The notes below the pieces were generated by a model, which was not told the origin of the DNA, searched no databases, and was given only the letters and a program-made list of their open reading frames with translations. Made by a program: the position numbers and the translations under genes. Source: Datisca glomerata (lineage: Eukaryota > Streptophyta > Magnoliopsida > Cucurbitales > Datiscaceae). From it: DNA of 64,000 bases. Positions 44,509 to 56,560 of this stretch are shown here, piece after piece; the stretch's first letter is position 1; each line of letters opens with the position of its first letter. The stretch lies in NCBI GenBank assembly GCA_003255025.1, contig QANY01002785.1, positions 194,043 to 258,042 of the forward strand. Reading direction: 5' to 3'.

Positions 44509-46681
44509 TATGCTCTCAAAACATGTGTATTGATATTATAATATGAAATTTAATTAAATTACATTTTTCTTATAATTGTTCTTTAAAATTATTGTTGAAT
44601 AATTTATATGAATATTTTAAAATTACATATTCATTAATGAGACTATGATCTTATATTAGTAAGAGAGGATTAAGATCATAGATAACGAATAAAATTGTCA
44701 GTAATATATTAAAGTATATAATCTTTAATGAAAGGTTGCTAGTACGGTTCACTAATCATTATGAATTTGTATGATCTAGATCTGGATCAATGATGTGGAT
44801 AAACATGTTAGTGAAGATACTTTATATAATGAGATTATATATGACTGGACCGATGTGAATTAATATCTTTATTAACGTGTCATTTATCATAAAAATTTAA
44901 TACACATCAATTTGATGATCATATGTACATCAGTCTGAATCCTGAGTAGTTATGAACTCCTATGCATGTCTATTGGATCTTTTGATTCACTCGTTAAGGT
45001 TTGTTTGTAAAATAAGCTAGTGACTTTTGGTTTGAAGATTCAGTAATATGGATGGCTGGGAACATGATCTTACAAGATTTGGAATTCAAGCTTTCCTAAT
45101 GGATAATATATTGGTTCGCTTAAGTGTTAATTCTGAAATTGAATGGTTATTGAGCTCAAATTTATAATAAGACTATAAATTGTCCATTCACTAGTTGATT
45201 AATAGTACTTCAAGATCAAGAGGTATTTAGAAGGGTAAAATGGTAATTTTGACCATGTCTAATTTATAAATAAATAATTGGAGGACAAAACTACATGAAA
45301 TTATTATATCAGTGCACTACATGACAATACTCTATACATACATTCTATAATCTATAATAGTATAATTTCATATTTATAGTGGAGTAATAATGAAATTAAT
45401 AAATAAGTTTATTTAATTAAAGAGTTTAATTAATAATTTAGTTTATTGGAACTTAAGATTATAGGTATATGGTCCACATGACACCTCTATACTGCGCTAT
45501 CTAAGGAGAATATTTCAGTATATGAGAAAATGACTGACTTGCAAATGAATTTTTATTCTGGGGCAAATATGTAATTATAAGATAATTATGTGTGATTAAT
45601 TAATTGAATTACTTATATATAAATTTCAGAAATTATATATATNTTAATTTTTTTAATTATCGATATGTGAGACAAAATATCTAATTTATAAAATTAGATA
45701 ATTGAAAATGATTATTGGATAATAATTAAATCGACTTAGTTTGTTATTTTTTGAACTAACAGATAAACTAGTTGATTGAGATAATCAGATAACTTAATTT
45801 TGAATTAACTAGTATCAAAATATTTATCTGATTAAAATAAATATTTCATTTGTACTAATTGCCATGTTTCGATCAATGATTGAGAATCATAGACCATCAT
45901 TGACTGTTGTAGTGTCACGTGGCACTACAGCAGTAGACGTGTAACGCTGCAATACCACACTACACTACACTGTGGCGTAACACACAGTAACGTAAGGTAC
46001 CGTGATGGTTTACGCCAACTATAGTGCTATTTTGACACTATAGTTATGCACAGTTATATAGTGGGTCCCACTGCATTGGGTAATTTGAAATTAAATATTA
46101 ATTTTATTATTATCTCTAAGAATCTGATCTGTCAAATAATTATATATAGATATAATTATTTTGACCTCAGTGTTTGTTCTTCAATTTTGTTAAGAACATT
46201 ATTGCAGTTTGTGGAGAAACTTCTCTATGATTAAAATTTAATCAAATCTCTAGAAGAATAATCTATCGCGCTCTTTTAGAGAATTGTCTCACTAAAGTTC
46301 TTCTTAGTAAATCTCTAGTTGTCATGTGTTGAGTACATGTAGAGATAGAAAAGTGTATTCGTTATGTTCTACGTGCCCACACACGTCCTAGTGTGTTGAG
46401 GATTAACTTGGAAGATCTTGGTGTGGATCTTAGAGTCTGCTAATCGTTAGAACGATTTTATGGAAATAGAGGATCGATCGATTTTATGAGGACTCTTGAT
46501 TTAGACTACAAGAGGTACATGATTCCTAACCTTGTATGTTATAGATTTAACTTATAAATATATAATGGATCCTGATTGATTGAAAAATATTTTTCAATTA
46601 AAGTTTTTATTCAAAAACTATAGCGTTGCGCAAGTTTTTTGTTTTACCTTTTCCGCTGCGCATGCGCCGCAGTTACCAACA
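44509..46681 (+). mobile_element. Copia solo LTR, 2.17 kb
   Basis: Starts TGTTGGGGGTTATG and ends TTACCAACA, the inverted TGTTGG/CCAACA ends of copia LTRs. Flanks CACTG (44504-44508) and CATTG (46682-46686) form a 5-bp TSD with one difference. Removing it restores GTTACCAACA..AACAACTTCC, which also occurs uninterrupted at 46881-46915. U3 has palindromes (45904-45923 around a CACGTG G-box; 46017-46026 with 46036-46045). An n is at 45643. The open frame 46046-46234 is inside the LTR. Confidence 0.85.
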
Positions 46682-46689
46682 CATTGTAC

Positions 46690-47160
46690 CCAACAACTTC
46701 CTAGCAACCGACTATAGCATACATGACTAGACAAAATTCAACCTCAAACCAAATTCAATTTTCAAATAATAGTGATAAAATGATGAAATTCAGCTTGTGC
46801 AAGCCTCAAAGCATGCATAATCTAACATAATTAACCTTTAAGCAATTAAAATAACTAATACAACAATAATGAAGTGTTATAGTTACCAACATTAACAATA
46901 ACAACTTCCTTACCAACTGACGCTACCATGCATGCTTTGACAAAATTCGACCTCAAAAAAAATTAAATATCAAATACTAATGGTAAAATGATTAGATTCA
47001 ACCTCTTATTCCTCGAAAATATGCATAACCCAACATAATTCATCCTCAAACAACCACCCACGCCACCTCACCCACCCCGCTCACCCTCAAAAAGTATTTT
47101 TAAATCTCAAAGCATGCATAACCCAACATAGGTCAACCTCAAAACGTTCTTTCGGCTGAT
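46690..47160. repeat. Tandem repeat, about 208-bp unit, 2+ copies
   Basis: AACAACTTCCTWRCMAACYG..., GACAAAATTCRACCTCAAA and CAAAGCATGCATAA..CAACATAA recur at about 208-bp spacing. The copia solo LTR inserted at a unit junction. Confidence 0.75.
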
Positions 47161-48605
47161 TTCTAATACAAGACAAATATTGCCCATTCTCATTATAATT
47201 TCTATAAAACAAATAGAAAATTGTAACACATAGGCTAACTTTTTCAACAAAAATTACGTGAATGTCAGAATTTTTGAAACTTTATAAATATGACTAGTTT
47301 TACAAGCCAGTGTCAACTGTTATGAGAAAAATCAATTTTGGTGATAGGTGGTAATGCTACAACATCATCCCCTTCAAGAAATCTCCATTTCTTTCTTGGG
47401 TTTCATTAGACCATTCATATACGGTGGTTAAATCTTCTATCATATTTTTAGTAGGCGTAATGTAAGCCATGCTATTTATGATTGAAAAGTCTTCTAACCA
47501 TCTTTATATGCAAAAATGCATGCAAATGATATGTAAAATAAAAGAAGAAAAAAATCCTATATTTACTTTGGGTAGAGCACATTGCTCTTTCTACTGAATT
47601 GATACGCACTTAAATTAGAAATTTCTACGTGTAGTTTGGTTGTAAAATTCTATAAATTTTCTCAGGATGTCCACACTAGTATACAAAAAATAGAATAATA
47701 GGGGATCTCAATCAGTATGTCAAATAGGTCGACCTAAATGAGAATTTGGTAAGCCTACATGGCATTCACGGTTCCACAAAAGATTTTCACTACTCACTCT
47801 CACTGATACTAAAAGGCATGGCCTAGGTAGGAGGTTGTGGCATGTGCTCAAGATGGCGATAGGTGTATGAGATATTAAAACAGATAACAATAATAATAAA
47901 TATGTACACATAATAAAATAAAACAAAGGAGCAAATAATAAAATTTGGACGAAACTAAAATTACACATGACAAAATTTACTGGGCTTGACTCTCCATGGA
48001 ACAACAATAATGTTAGACATACGAATCCCTACCTGATTTGCCAAGTTGTCATAGTGTGCGCATGACGCAAAGCAGCAATTGAAAATAGATTTTTGAAAAT
48101 AAATTTAGAGTGGCTACCAATGATTTTAGAGTATGATTAGTCATCAATTCTTAAAAGATTTGGTCTATGAAAAATCAGAGTTGGTTCAGAAGTATTTTGT
48201 GTTTTGAGAATGTATTAGTTTCTTGTAACTCTCATTACTAACGCGGCTACAAAATTTGTCAATTGTTAAATTTGAAAAGGGTCCTAAAAAAGAGTTTGGA
48301 AAAAATATTTTTGAATGTCTCAATTAATCAAATCTTGTATAAAAAATGAAACAAGTATAGTCAGAAAATTGGTACCCAAAATTTCCAAGACCCATCCTTG
48401 GAATTTTATTATTATTAACTGTCATGAATTCTTTTAAAAAGATAAAGGGATATAATTGATTATCATTGGTTATCACAAACTATAAAGTTAAAGTTTGTAG
48501 AAAAAAACCATAACTAAAATAAATAAATTAAAATAAAATAAACAAACAAAACAAAAAGAATATAAAATACAAAATGATAAATCATAAATAATAAAAAAGG
48601 AGAGG
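47161..48605. other. No recognisable gene
   Basis: Mixed AT-rich sequence. The 95-codon minus frame at 47720-48007 and the 91-codon one at 48514-48789 have no domain. The phrase TTTAGAGTGGCTACCAATGA at 48106 recalls a motif common in plant LTR elements, but no boundaries are visible. Confidence 0.4.
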
Positions 48606-48886
48606 GAGTACAAAGATTTATATCTCTGTACTCGAATAAGGAGTACACATGCATACTCTTTGTACTCAGATTGGGGTTGTTGATTGACAACCCCAACACC
48701 ATATTAGAAGTGTAGAGATTGATCTCTACACGCCATAGAGTCGTCAACGTCCATGATGACTTTGACGATTGACCACATAATATTTTCAATAAAAAATAAA
48801 AAGAATTCCTACCAAAACAAATGGATGCCTGTAGTCTAGGGTCGTTCTAGGGTACAGCCCCTGCATACAGTAGTTGTACCCTAGAA
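48606..48886. repeat. Cluster of six consecutive short hairpins
   Basis: Perfect inverted repeats follow one another: 48606-48612/48627-48633; 48641-48647/48661-48667; 48671-48680/48687-48696 (TTGGGGTTGT arms); 48710-48719/48722-48731 (GTGTAGAGAT arms, 2-base loop); 48741-48747/48762-48768; 48845-48856/48875-48886 (TTCTAGGGTACA arms). Arms are 7-12 bp with loops from 2 to 18 bases. Arm sequences mostly differ, so it is not a simple tandem repeat. Function unknown. Confidence 0.8.
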
Positions 48887-49539
48887 ACATTCGTAGTCTA
48901 ATTCTAAAACTGAGTTTTTGAAGTGATATGCTTCATCTCAATTCTTCAAATTGGTAGATCCGTACCGGTCATTTTGTTCAAATCAGCTCCTTCATCAAAT
49001 TCATCTATGTGATTAGTCTAGTAAGAAATCGTCACAGTATTTCAACACGCACACGCACACACATCATGTCAATTATATTAGATGACAAAGAGACACCTAA
49101 TGAATCCTGCAGTTTAAGCACAGATATTGATTTCCCAAACGAGATGGGGATTTTCTTTCCTATTAAAGAATTCATCTACATAAAGACCTATTTAATTTTT
49201 TTCTCCTTTCTATCTTCAAGAGTTAGCAACAATGGTGCATGAAGTTTTCATATCTATGAATTAGAGAATACCTTTGTATGGCTGAGTTATTAGGATATAT
49301 TATCGGAAGGATGATGATGGATGTTCATACTTGTCTTCCTCTTATGCCTTCAAATTTTTGTTGTTGGATGACTTCAATAACATTATTGTGCTTCAAATCT
49401 GATTTCCTTGAGATCCCCTCCTTGATACTTTCTTTTCTTTTTCTTAGTCTATAAATCCTCTCTTCTTAGCCCTAAAATAAAGAGCTTCAAGAAAACCGTC
49501 TCCAGAATTCTTCCCTCTATATCTTTTCTTATCTATATG

Positions 49540-50830
49540 CCTATTTGATTCAAGTCTAGTCGAGTTAATTTTGTTTGATCGAAAGCACGTCCTATTAGGT
49601 GTTTTTACTTCTTATGGCACGAGATGCATCCAAAATAAGCATGAAGCTCCAAATTCTTACCGTAATTGTGTATTCGGTATCCAAACTCATTTGGCCATAC
49701 ACACGTGATCAAAATTTAACCAAGTTCATCCTGTTTGATCCTAAATACGTCACATTGGGTTTTGCCACCCTCTGACACTAGAAGCACTCACGATGACCAC
49801 AAAGCTCAAGTTGTTATCACAAAATTATATTTAGTATCAAAAGTCCATTCAAGTACAACTAATGCCTTAAAAATTCATGTTTAGCCCAATTCGTCTCGTT
49901 TGTTCCTAAATACATCAAATTGGTCTTTTTGACTTGCAATGGTACTAGAACCTCCCAAAACACCAACAAGGCTCTAAATTCTTATCCCAAATATGTATAT
50001 TATTGTTAGAACTTAGTTCGAGTACATATTATAAATAAATTTTAGCCAAGTCCATCTCGTTTAGACCTAAATATACTCTATTTGTTCTTTTTGACTTCCT
50101 TGGGAACTAGATGGCCCCAAATGATCACGACACTTCAAGTTCTTATTCTAAACGTGTATTTGGTGTCAAACTCAATTCAAGTACATGCAATTCTCAAAAG
50201 ATTTAAGTTTGGCCGATTTTGTCTTGCTTGGTTATAAACACGTCTCACTTGGTCTTTCTGAATCCCTATAGCATTAGAAGCACTCAATATGATCACAATA
50301 CTCCATGTTCTTATCCAAAAAGTATATTTGGTGGCAAAAAATAGTTCGAGTACAAGTCATGCTTAAAAGATTCAAGTTTTATGAAGTTAATCTATTCTAC
50401 TCCTAAACATGTCACATTTGATCCTTTTGACACTCTTTAGTAGTAGAAGCATCTAAAATGACATCAATGCTCCAATTTCTTATCCCAAATGAGTATTTGA
50501 TAGTAAAATTCAATTGGAGTGCATGTTATGGTCCTAAACATGTCAAATTGGGTGTTTTTGACTCCCAATGGAATTTGTAGCACCCAATATGACCAAAAAG
50601 TTCCATATTCTTATCCCAAAACTCAATTAGAGTATCAAAACGCTCAACAAGACACGCATTTGGTGTCAAAACTCAGCTAGAGTACATTCTATGCTCAAAT
50701 GATTCAAACATGACCAAGTTCATCTTGTTTGGTCTTAAACACATCTCATTGAGTTTTTTTACTGCCTATGACACTAGAAGCACTGAAAAGGCACTCAAAA
50801 TTTGTATCCTAAAAGTGTATTTGAGGGAAT
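49540..50830. repeat. Degenerate satellite, about 165-bp unit, about 8 copies
   Basis: Each unit contains AAGTTCATCTYGTTTGGTCC, TAAACAYGTCACATTGG, CACTAGAAGCACTCAAAATG, then TTCTTATCCCAAAAGTGTAT and TTTGGTGTCAAAACTCA. Units begin near 49566, 49725, 49890, 50060, 50218, 50388, 50530 and 50722, giving spacings of about 142-192 bp. No ORF spans it. Identity between units is moderate, indicating age. Confidence 0.9.
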
Positions 50831-51418
50831 CAACGCAATGAAAAATATTGGATCTAGAAAAATGTGAGAAACAACTACCTCTTGACTCGTGCAAATTAAA
50901 ACCTCGTAGTTTTTCATGATATTCTTTGAACGGTCAACCCAAAAACTCCAGCGTGTGGATACTCGACTAATTAAAATCAACATTGTTCTCGTCTTTCTCA
51001 AACTTTCTCAGTAAAAAGTAGATCATGAAGAAATTTCAGTTTTTTTTTTATAATTGAAAATGCTCAATTCCGCAGAAAACGGCTTTTTTAAAGTGTTTTC
51101 CCAAAACACTATTATTCAAAAAAAGGCCATTGCTACAATTATCTAACCATTCAAAAGCAACGGTTGGGAGTAAGAAGTTTACTCCCAACCGTATTATTTT
51201 ATTTTTTTAACTCAATAATTAAAATTAAATAAATTAATTAATTAATTTTAATTGATATTTTACCTTTTAAAAATTAAGATTACACTAGTTTTTTAAATCA
51301 CTTGGTTGATAATATAGTATCAACGTTGAGCCCACTTGTTCGTTAAACAAGTGGACTGTCATGATAGAAAATACTGATAGCTTTATAATTAAACAAATCT
51401 ACCAATTGAACCCACAAT
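50831..51418. other. Non-coding DNA with two strong hairpins
   Basis: A hairpin with 14-bp perfect arms and a 5-base loop lies at 51160-51192 (ACGGTTGGGAGTAA). Others are at 51332-51340/51346-51354 (CCACTTGTT) and 51305-51310/51317-51322. The flanking DNA is AT-rich with no gene. Confidence 0.7.
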
Positions 51419-52030
51419 TCGAATTTTTAATCATTTGTAAAGGATTTTTTAAATGAGTAAAAAATCGATTATCCTAAAATAAAAGTAATGAATGAGAGAG
51501 AGAAAGTAAGAAGTAAGAAAGTAAGAACTCAAAATTTTAAATTTGCTTGTATTCGATTGATTTTTGAGATGGTACATAATCCTATTTATATACATGAATT
51601 TCAAAATCAGATTACAACCAATTCCCATATCCTGTGGCTAATGATAAGGTGGCTATAACCGTCTTCAAGGAAAATTCCCTCCAAGGATCCTCTTTATAAC
51701 CGTCTTGTTGATATTACAGTCCACATTGCATTTGGTCCTCAATTGATTCTTTGGTCTAGATCTTACCACGTGTAACGTGGGGTTTTGACTATTCATTGGT
51801 CCCATTATACCTAACGAAATCCTATTTGTTGAAGTGTAATCAATATCATTCCTAATTCTGACGTAACTATCTATTGTCAGGAACGATTTTCCATTTCCTT
51901 TCGCCGTTACATCGTCCCATTTCTTTTTACAAATGTCTCTTAGAAACATGCAACGTGGTCCTCGAGTTATCTTTCGTCAGTGATGATTATTACCTTTTAC
52001 CGCTTCATTTGCCTATTTTCATCCTCAAAA
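51419..52030 (-). repeat. 3' LTR of Tat-1
   Basis: Matches 59849-60205 from AATCATTTG through ATTGATTTTTGAGATGGTAC and CTCAATTGATTCTTTGGT to ACGTGTAASGTGGGGTT. A minus-strand TATA box (CTATTTATA on plus at 51581-51590) fits an LTR promoter. The outer U3 boundary near 52030 is approximate. Confidence 0.8.
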
Positions 52031-52369
52031 TTCCATGAAAATATGCGACATGAATTTCAAATTTATTTATGGAAGACTTCCCCTGCATCTTTTGCCACCT
52101 GCCATTTCCCTATTTGTCGGCTGTCTCGACAATCCATTTTATTGCACCTTTTCAGTCATGCCTTTTCGAAGAATCTTTTTGTACTTGAGTACCTTGATGC
52201 ATCCTTTCATCGCGTCTTTTCAGTATTTGTGAAATGAATTGAATTTTATTTTGACATCCATGACTTATTTAAGATTTTCATCTTCATTTTCTCCATTACT
52301 TCTCATCTTCGATTCTATAAGTTCCCATTTCATCCTCTTCTTTGCATTTCTTTCTTTTCATTGAATCAT

Positions 52370-54380
52370 GACAGACGAAAACCCTTTTAAGCCCTCTGTC
52401 CACTTAGCTAGATCTGAACCTAAGTTTAGGAAGTTCATGTCTTCCCACTAAGATCTTGTTCCCCTTGACATAGTGTGTGCATTAGCAGAGAGTGGGTCAC
52501 CAGGTTACCATGTAGGCCCCCCTACGAAATCATCATCCATCCCATGTATGTAGCTCTAGGCCTCAAATTTCCATTCTCCCCCCTCTTCAATGAATTCTTT
52601 AGTACTTACCATTTAGCTCCTTCCAAGTTCACCTTGAGTTCGTATACGACAGTCCTCTATTTTGAGGCTATGAATAGACGATATAATCTAGGCTTAGGTA
52701 TGGATGAACTCCAATATTTGTACTTAGTCAAGCACCGGGATAAAAGTTACTACTTGGCCCCTCGACCATTAGGAAAAAGGGGGCATTGACTAATGATCTT
52801 CCAAAGGGAGACATAGGATGGGAACGAGACATTCTCCATGTTGGCGGGGATAGGAGTGGTGATGGCCGGTGGATAATTCCTAAGAAATTTGAAATTTTCA
52901 ATAAGTTCTTGAGCTCCTTTCCTATTTCCTTTTAATTTCTTTTAATTCTTGTGTAATTTATGCTTACTAGCATCCCGTCTTTCTCTGAGTTGTGCAGACA
53001 AACAGGCCAACAAGAAACCTTTCGTGTCAAAGGCGCTCAACCAAAGAATTGTCGTTTCTTACAGATATCTGGAGAGGAGATGCACGAGCTCTTGGATCCA
53101 TGAAGGGAGGTGAACATCTCCCTTGTGCCTGCCACCATTCTCATATTTTATCCCGCTCTTAGAGGCATTTAGGTTCCTTCATTTCGTACAATTTCATGTT
53201 CTTCATCTTCAGGTCCATCTGAGTCAACTAACTCTGAAGTAGAGGAAGAGAAAAGAATCCATGTTTCAAAGATCTACTACTAAAATAGGGATGTTTAAGC
53301 GGCTCTGAACTATGATGGGTGACTTCTTGAGGGGGGGGGGGGTGTTCGTCTAAGAATGGACACGTCCAACTTTTTTCAAGCTCCTCCTACTCTGACCGTT
53401 CCTCCTGATCCCGTTGCTGAAAATGAGGACGCTCTAGTCGGGTCAGCGACTCCTCCATCGACGCCTCCTTCATCGTCTATTCAACGAGAACCCACTACCA
53501 CTTCAGGTTCACATGATGTTGCAGAGGGATTTATTCCTTGGAGGTTGAGGCGTGACACTATTGTCCCTCCCATTCCTGCATCAGTCTAATTTCTGAACGA
53601 TGTTCAGTTTCACACATCATCACCCAAGGCACTCTGATTGAGCCTGATACGGCAATAACGCGTAGCATGAGCGTTGGTTAGCTCATCAGCACTTTGAGCC
53701 ACGATCTCATGAGGGTAAGTTCCCTTTCTTTTCCTGTTTATTTATAAATCTACTTCACCCATTTACTTACACTTGTTTTCCTCTTCTGGCAAGCCATTAT
53801 TGATCACAATGACCTCCAAGGGCACCACTTTGCCTGTGACCACACCTTGGTGAACTTTCACAGGGAATTTATTGAGTGTCATAACTTAGTTGATGGTCTT
53901 CATGTTGAAATTGAAGTGTTAAAGAAAACTAAGGCTGAGCTGTGGGAAACTGCAGAGAACCATGCTCAGGAAGCAATTATCGCGAAGGTGGAAAGCCTTA
54001 AGTTGGCAAACTCTTTGAAAGTGGCTGAGGAGTCTTTGGCTGCGGCTAAGGAATCCTCCTTAGCTGCCGCTGAGCAAGACAAGGCTCCAGTCATGGAAGA
54101 TAAAGAGATGCAAGTACAGGCCATATAGCAAGCCCTCTATTATGAAGTCGAGTAGATGGTTAATAGATTGGGCTATAAAGATGGCTCATAAAATTCCCCT
54201 CCTAGAAAGCCTCTTTCTGAGTTACCTTCAGAAGTCCAAGCTAAAGTTAATAGCTCTATGAAAGACACGGTTATCAATTCTTCTGAGTCTTTGCTAACCA
54301 AACTGCTACTGTCAACCCAGACTAGGCTGCTAATGTTGAAGATGCCATCGTTGATCCTGAAGACCATCGTCATCCCTTAG
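52370..54380 (+). pseudogene. Transposase_28-like antisense accessory ORF of Tat-1
   Basis: Starts at ATG 52370 (MTDENPFKPSVHLARS). After an early stop and a frame change it reads IIHPMYVALGLKFPFSPLFN and FEAMNRRYNLGLGMDELQYL, the 'putative gypsy type transposon' (Transposase_28) domain, followed by LPKGDIGWERD. A pyrimidine-rich stretch ending TTGTGCAG at 53000 looks like a 3' splice site before KPFVSKALNQRIVVSYRYL. A Pro/Ser/Thr-rich segment (53356-53589) and an Ala/Glu/Lys coiled-coil-like segment (53847-54128) complete it. It is transcribed opposite to pol and ends near AATAAAAAAAG (54463), a possible polyadenylation signal. Confidence 0.8.
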
Positions 54381-54954
54381 CTTTTTTCCAGTTTTCTTTG
54401 TAATTTGTACTTCTTTCCTTTTCTGTTCTACAATTTTCTTCTTTCATTGTATTTTCCATTATTAATAAAAAAAGAACCAACTCTTATAACTTTTCCTTTT
54501 TTGAAAATTTCTTTTCGTTGCACTTTACTTTATTTCCAAAGGCTTAGCAGAATTCGATCCGTTCTCGGGGACTTGGATAAGTTTTTAAGTTGAAATCCAT
54601 TCTCAAACACTTGGGGAATTTTTTTATCTCAAATTTCTTTTGAGTGGAACTGAATCTGCCATTAAGTACTCATAAAAAGTTTTGAACTAACAAAATCCAA
54701 GTTGCAAAGTCTTCGTTCAACTTTTTCAATTGTGATCCGTTCTCCAATACTTGAGCAATTTTTATGTTTTGAATTTTCTTCGAGAACAATTGTTATCAAT
54801 CATAGAAGAATCCATTCTCAAACACTTGAAATACCCACTTCATTTTGTGGAGTTTTATGCTTCACTCGGAGAGCAAATCGATACTTCTTTAACCGCTTTC
54901 TGTTGCATAGTTTGTTGTTAAGGACTTATGTTTTTCAGAGTTGCTTTGGTTTTC

Positions 54955-55466
54955 CTTTTCAGAGAAGGGATTATGGTCCGCCCGCTCTCAAGGACTTAGG
55001 TTCATCAAAGAACCATGGTCCCATTTTTTTAGAGAAGGACTTATGTTTTACCTGTTCTTAAGGACTTAGGTTCATCGAAGAATCATGGCCCCATTTTCAT
55101 TTTAAGAGAAGGACTTATCATTTTCCCGCTCCCAAAAACTTACGTTCATCGAAGAACCATGGCCCCATTTTCATTTTGAGAGAAGGACTTATGATTTGCC
55201 CGCTCCAAAGGACAGTTCATTAAAGAACCATGGCCCCATTTTTATTTTAAGAGAATGACTTATGATCTTTCCGCTCTCAAGGACTTAGGTTCATTAAATA
55301 ACCATAGCCCCATTTTCGTTTTGAAAGAGGGACATATGATTTTCCTGCTCCTAAAGACTTAGGTTCATTACAGAACCATTACCCCATTTTCATTTTGAGA
55401 GAAGGACTTATGATCCTCCCACTCTCAAGGACTTAGGTTCATTAAAGAACTATGACCCCATTTTCA
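54955..55466. repeat. Tandem array, about 72-bp unit, 7 copies
   Basis: Units read GAGAAGGACTTATGATTT, CCGCTCTCAAGGACTTAGG, TTCATYRAAGAACCATGGCC and CCATTTTCATTTT. Repeat starts lie near 54961, 55032, 55103, 55177, 55248, 55324 and 55396. Lower-quality related fragments extend up to 54540. It separates the antisense ORF from the end of pol. Confidence 0.93.
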
Positions 55467-55570
55467 ATGTTGTGCTAGAAAAGTGTGAGAGTTGGCTCCA
55501 AGTGTTTTATGTGAAACCCTTACTAGAAACAATCACGGGAAAATAATCACTATAATATGTTTACAACTTA

Positions 55571-56560
55571 GACAAAATATTTTTTTAGATGAGTAGCATT
55601 CCACAGTTTTGCAAGATCCTCCCCTTCTTCCCTTGGTCTATAATAATATCCAATGCCTCTGATTCCACTGACAATATATGGTCCTTCCCAATTTGGTCCA
55701 TCTTCCCTTCTGTTTAGAAAATTTTCTTCAATACTAGGTCTCCTTTCTAGAATTCCCATCTTCAGAATTTTCTTTGAAAGTAATCTCTTCTTTTTTAGTT
55801 ATAATTGTCCATTTGGATCAATGATGTATCTCTTTGTTCCTCCAAAAGATCAAGATTTTCCTTCAGGAGTTCTTAATTTTGATGCTCATTTAGCCTTGGT
55901 TTTATTGTAGGACTTTCAATTTTGACGGGTATCACTACTTTTGTTCCATATGCGAAAGTGAAAAGTGTTTCACCCGTTGTCTCTCTTGGAGTATTCTTGT
56001 ATGCTTAGAATACTATTGGTAACTCATTTATCAATTTTTCTTTAGTTGATTCTAGCCGCTTTTTCATGCTTTCAAGTATAATGCGGTTCGACCTTTCTTC
56101 TTGACCATTCCCCTGTGGTTAATATGGTATAGAGAATTGATTAATAATTCTTAAGCCTTCATCGAAGGCCTTGGCCATCTTTACTGTGAATTGAAGTACA
56201 TTGTCAGATATGAGTATTCGAGGAATTCTATATCTGCACACTATATTTTCCACAAAAATCCATTTACTTCTTCTTCTCGGATCCTCACGAATGCCTTGGC
56301 TTCGATCCATTGAGTGGAATAATCTGTTGACTCTAACAAATAATTTGTTGACACTAACAAACAATGTCAAGGGCCCATTGCATGAACGACCATGGATTTG
56401 CCAATGTGTAGAGTTCTCTAGAAGCCATTTTAGCTATGGGGGAAACATTGTTGACATTTATCATAGTTTATCGCATATTTGTTGGCGCTTTGATGTAATT
56501 TGGGCTAGTAATACCCTTCGTTCAATACTTTGTGATCCAGTGATCTTCCCTTAGTGTGAT
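55571..56560 (-). pseudogene. Tat-1 integrase
   Basis: C-terminal block DGPNWEGPYIVSGIRG then LAKLWNATHLKKY (55759-55571). Core block IVCRYRIPRILISDN then FTVKMAKAFDEGLRI (56250-56140), where ISDN supplies a catalytic Asp. The preceding segment near 56400 is WALDIV-like (integrase GPF-type context). The frames are split by at least two shifts and the region containing the catalytic Glu is decayed. Confidence 0.88.

Noticed and set aside
45899..45912. TGTTGTAGTG as a CACTA right end
   Set aside because: It lies within a well-defined copia solo LTR and forms part of a G-box palindrome; no subterminal repeats or matching left end.
53331..53342. Run of 12 G as a possible regulatory G-tract
   Set aside because: A homopolymer inside the broken antisense ORF; more likely a slippage or sequencing artefact. 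It may mask the true frame.
54955..55466. Regularly spaced repeats resembling a CRISPR array
   Set aside because: Units are directly adjacent with no unique spacers, the host is a plant, and the array lies in a Tat element. The same applies to 37363-38365.
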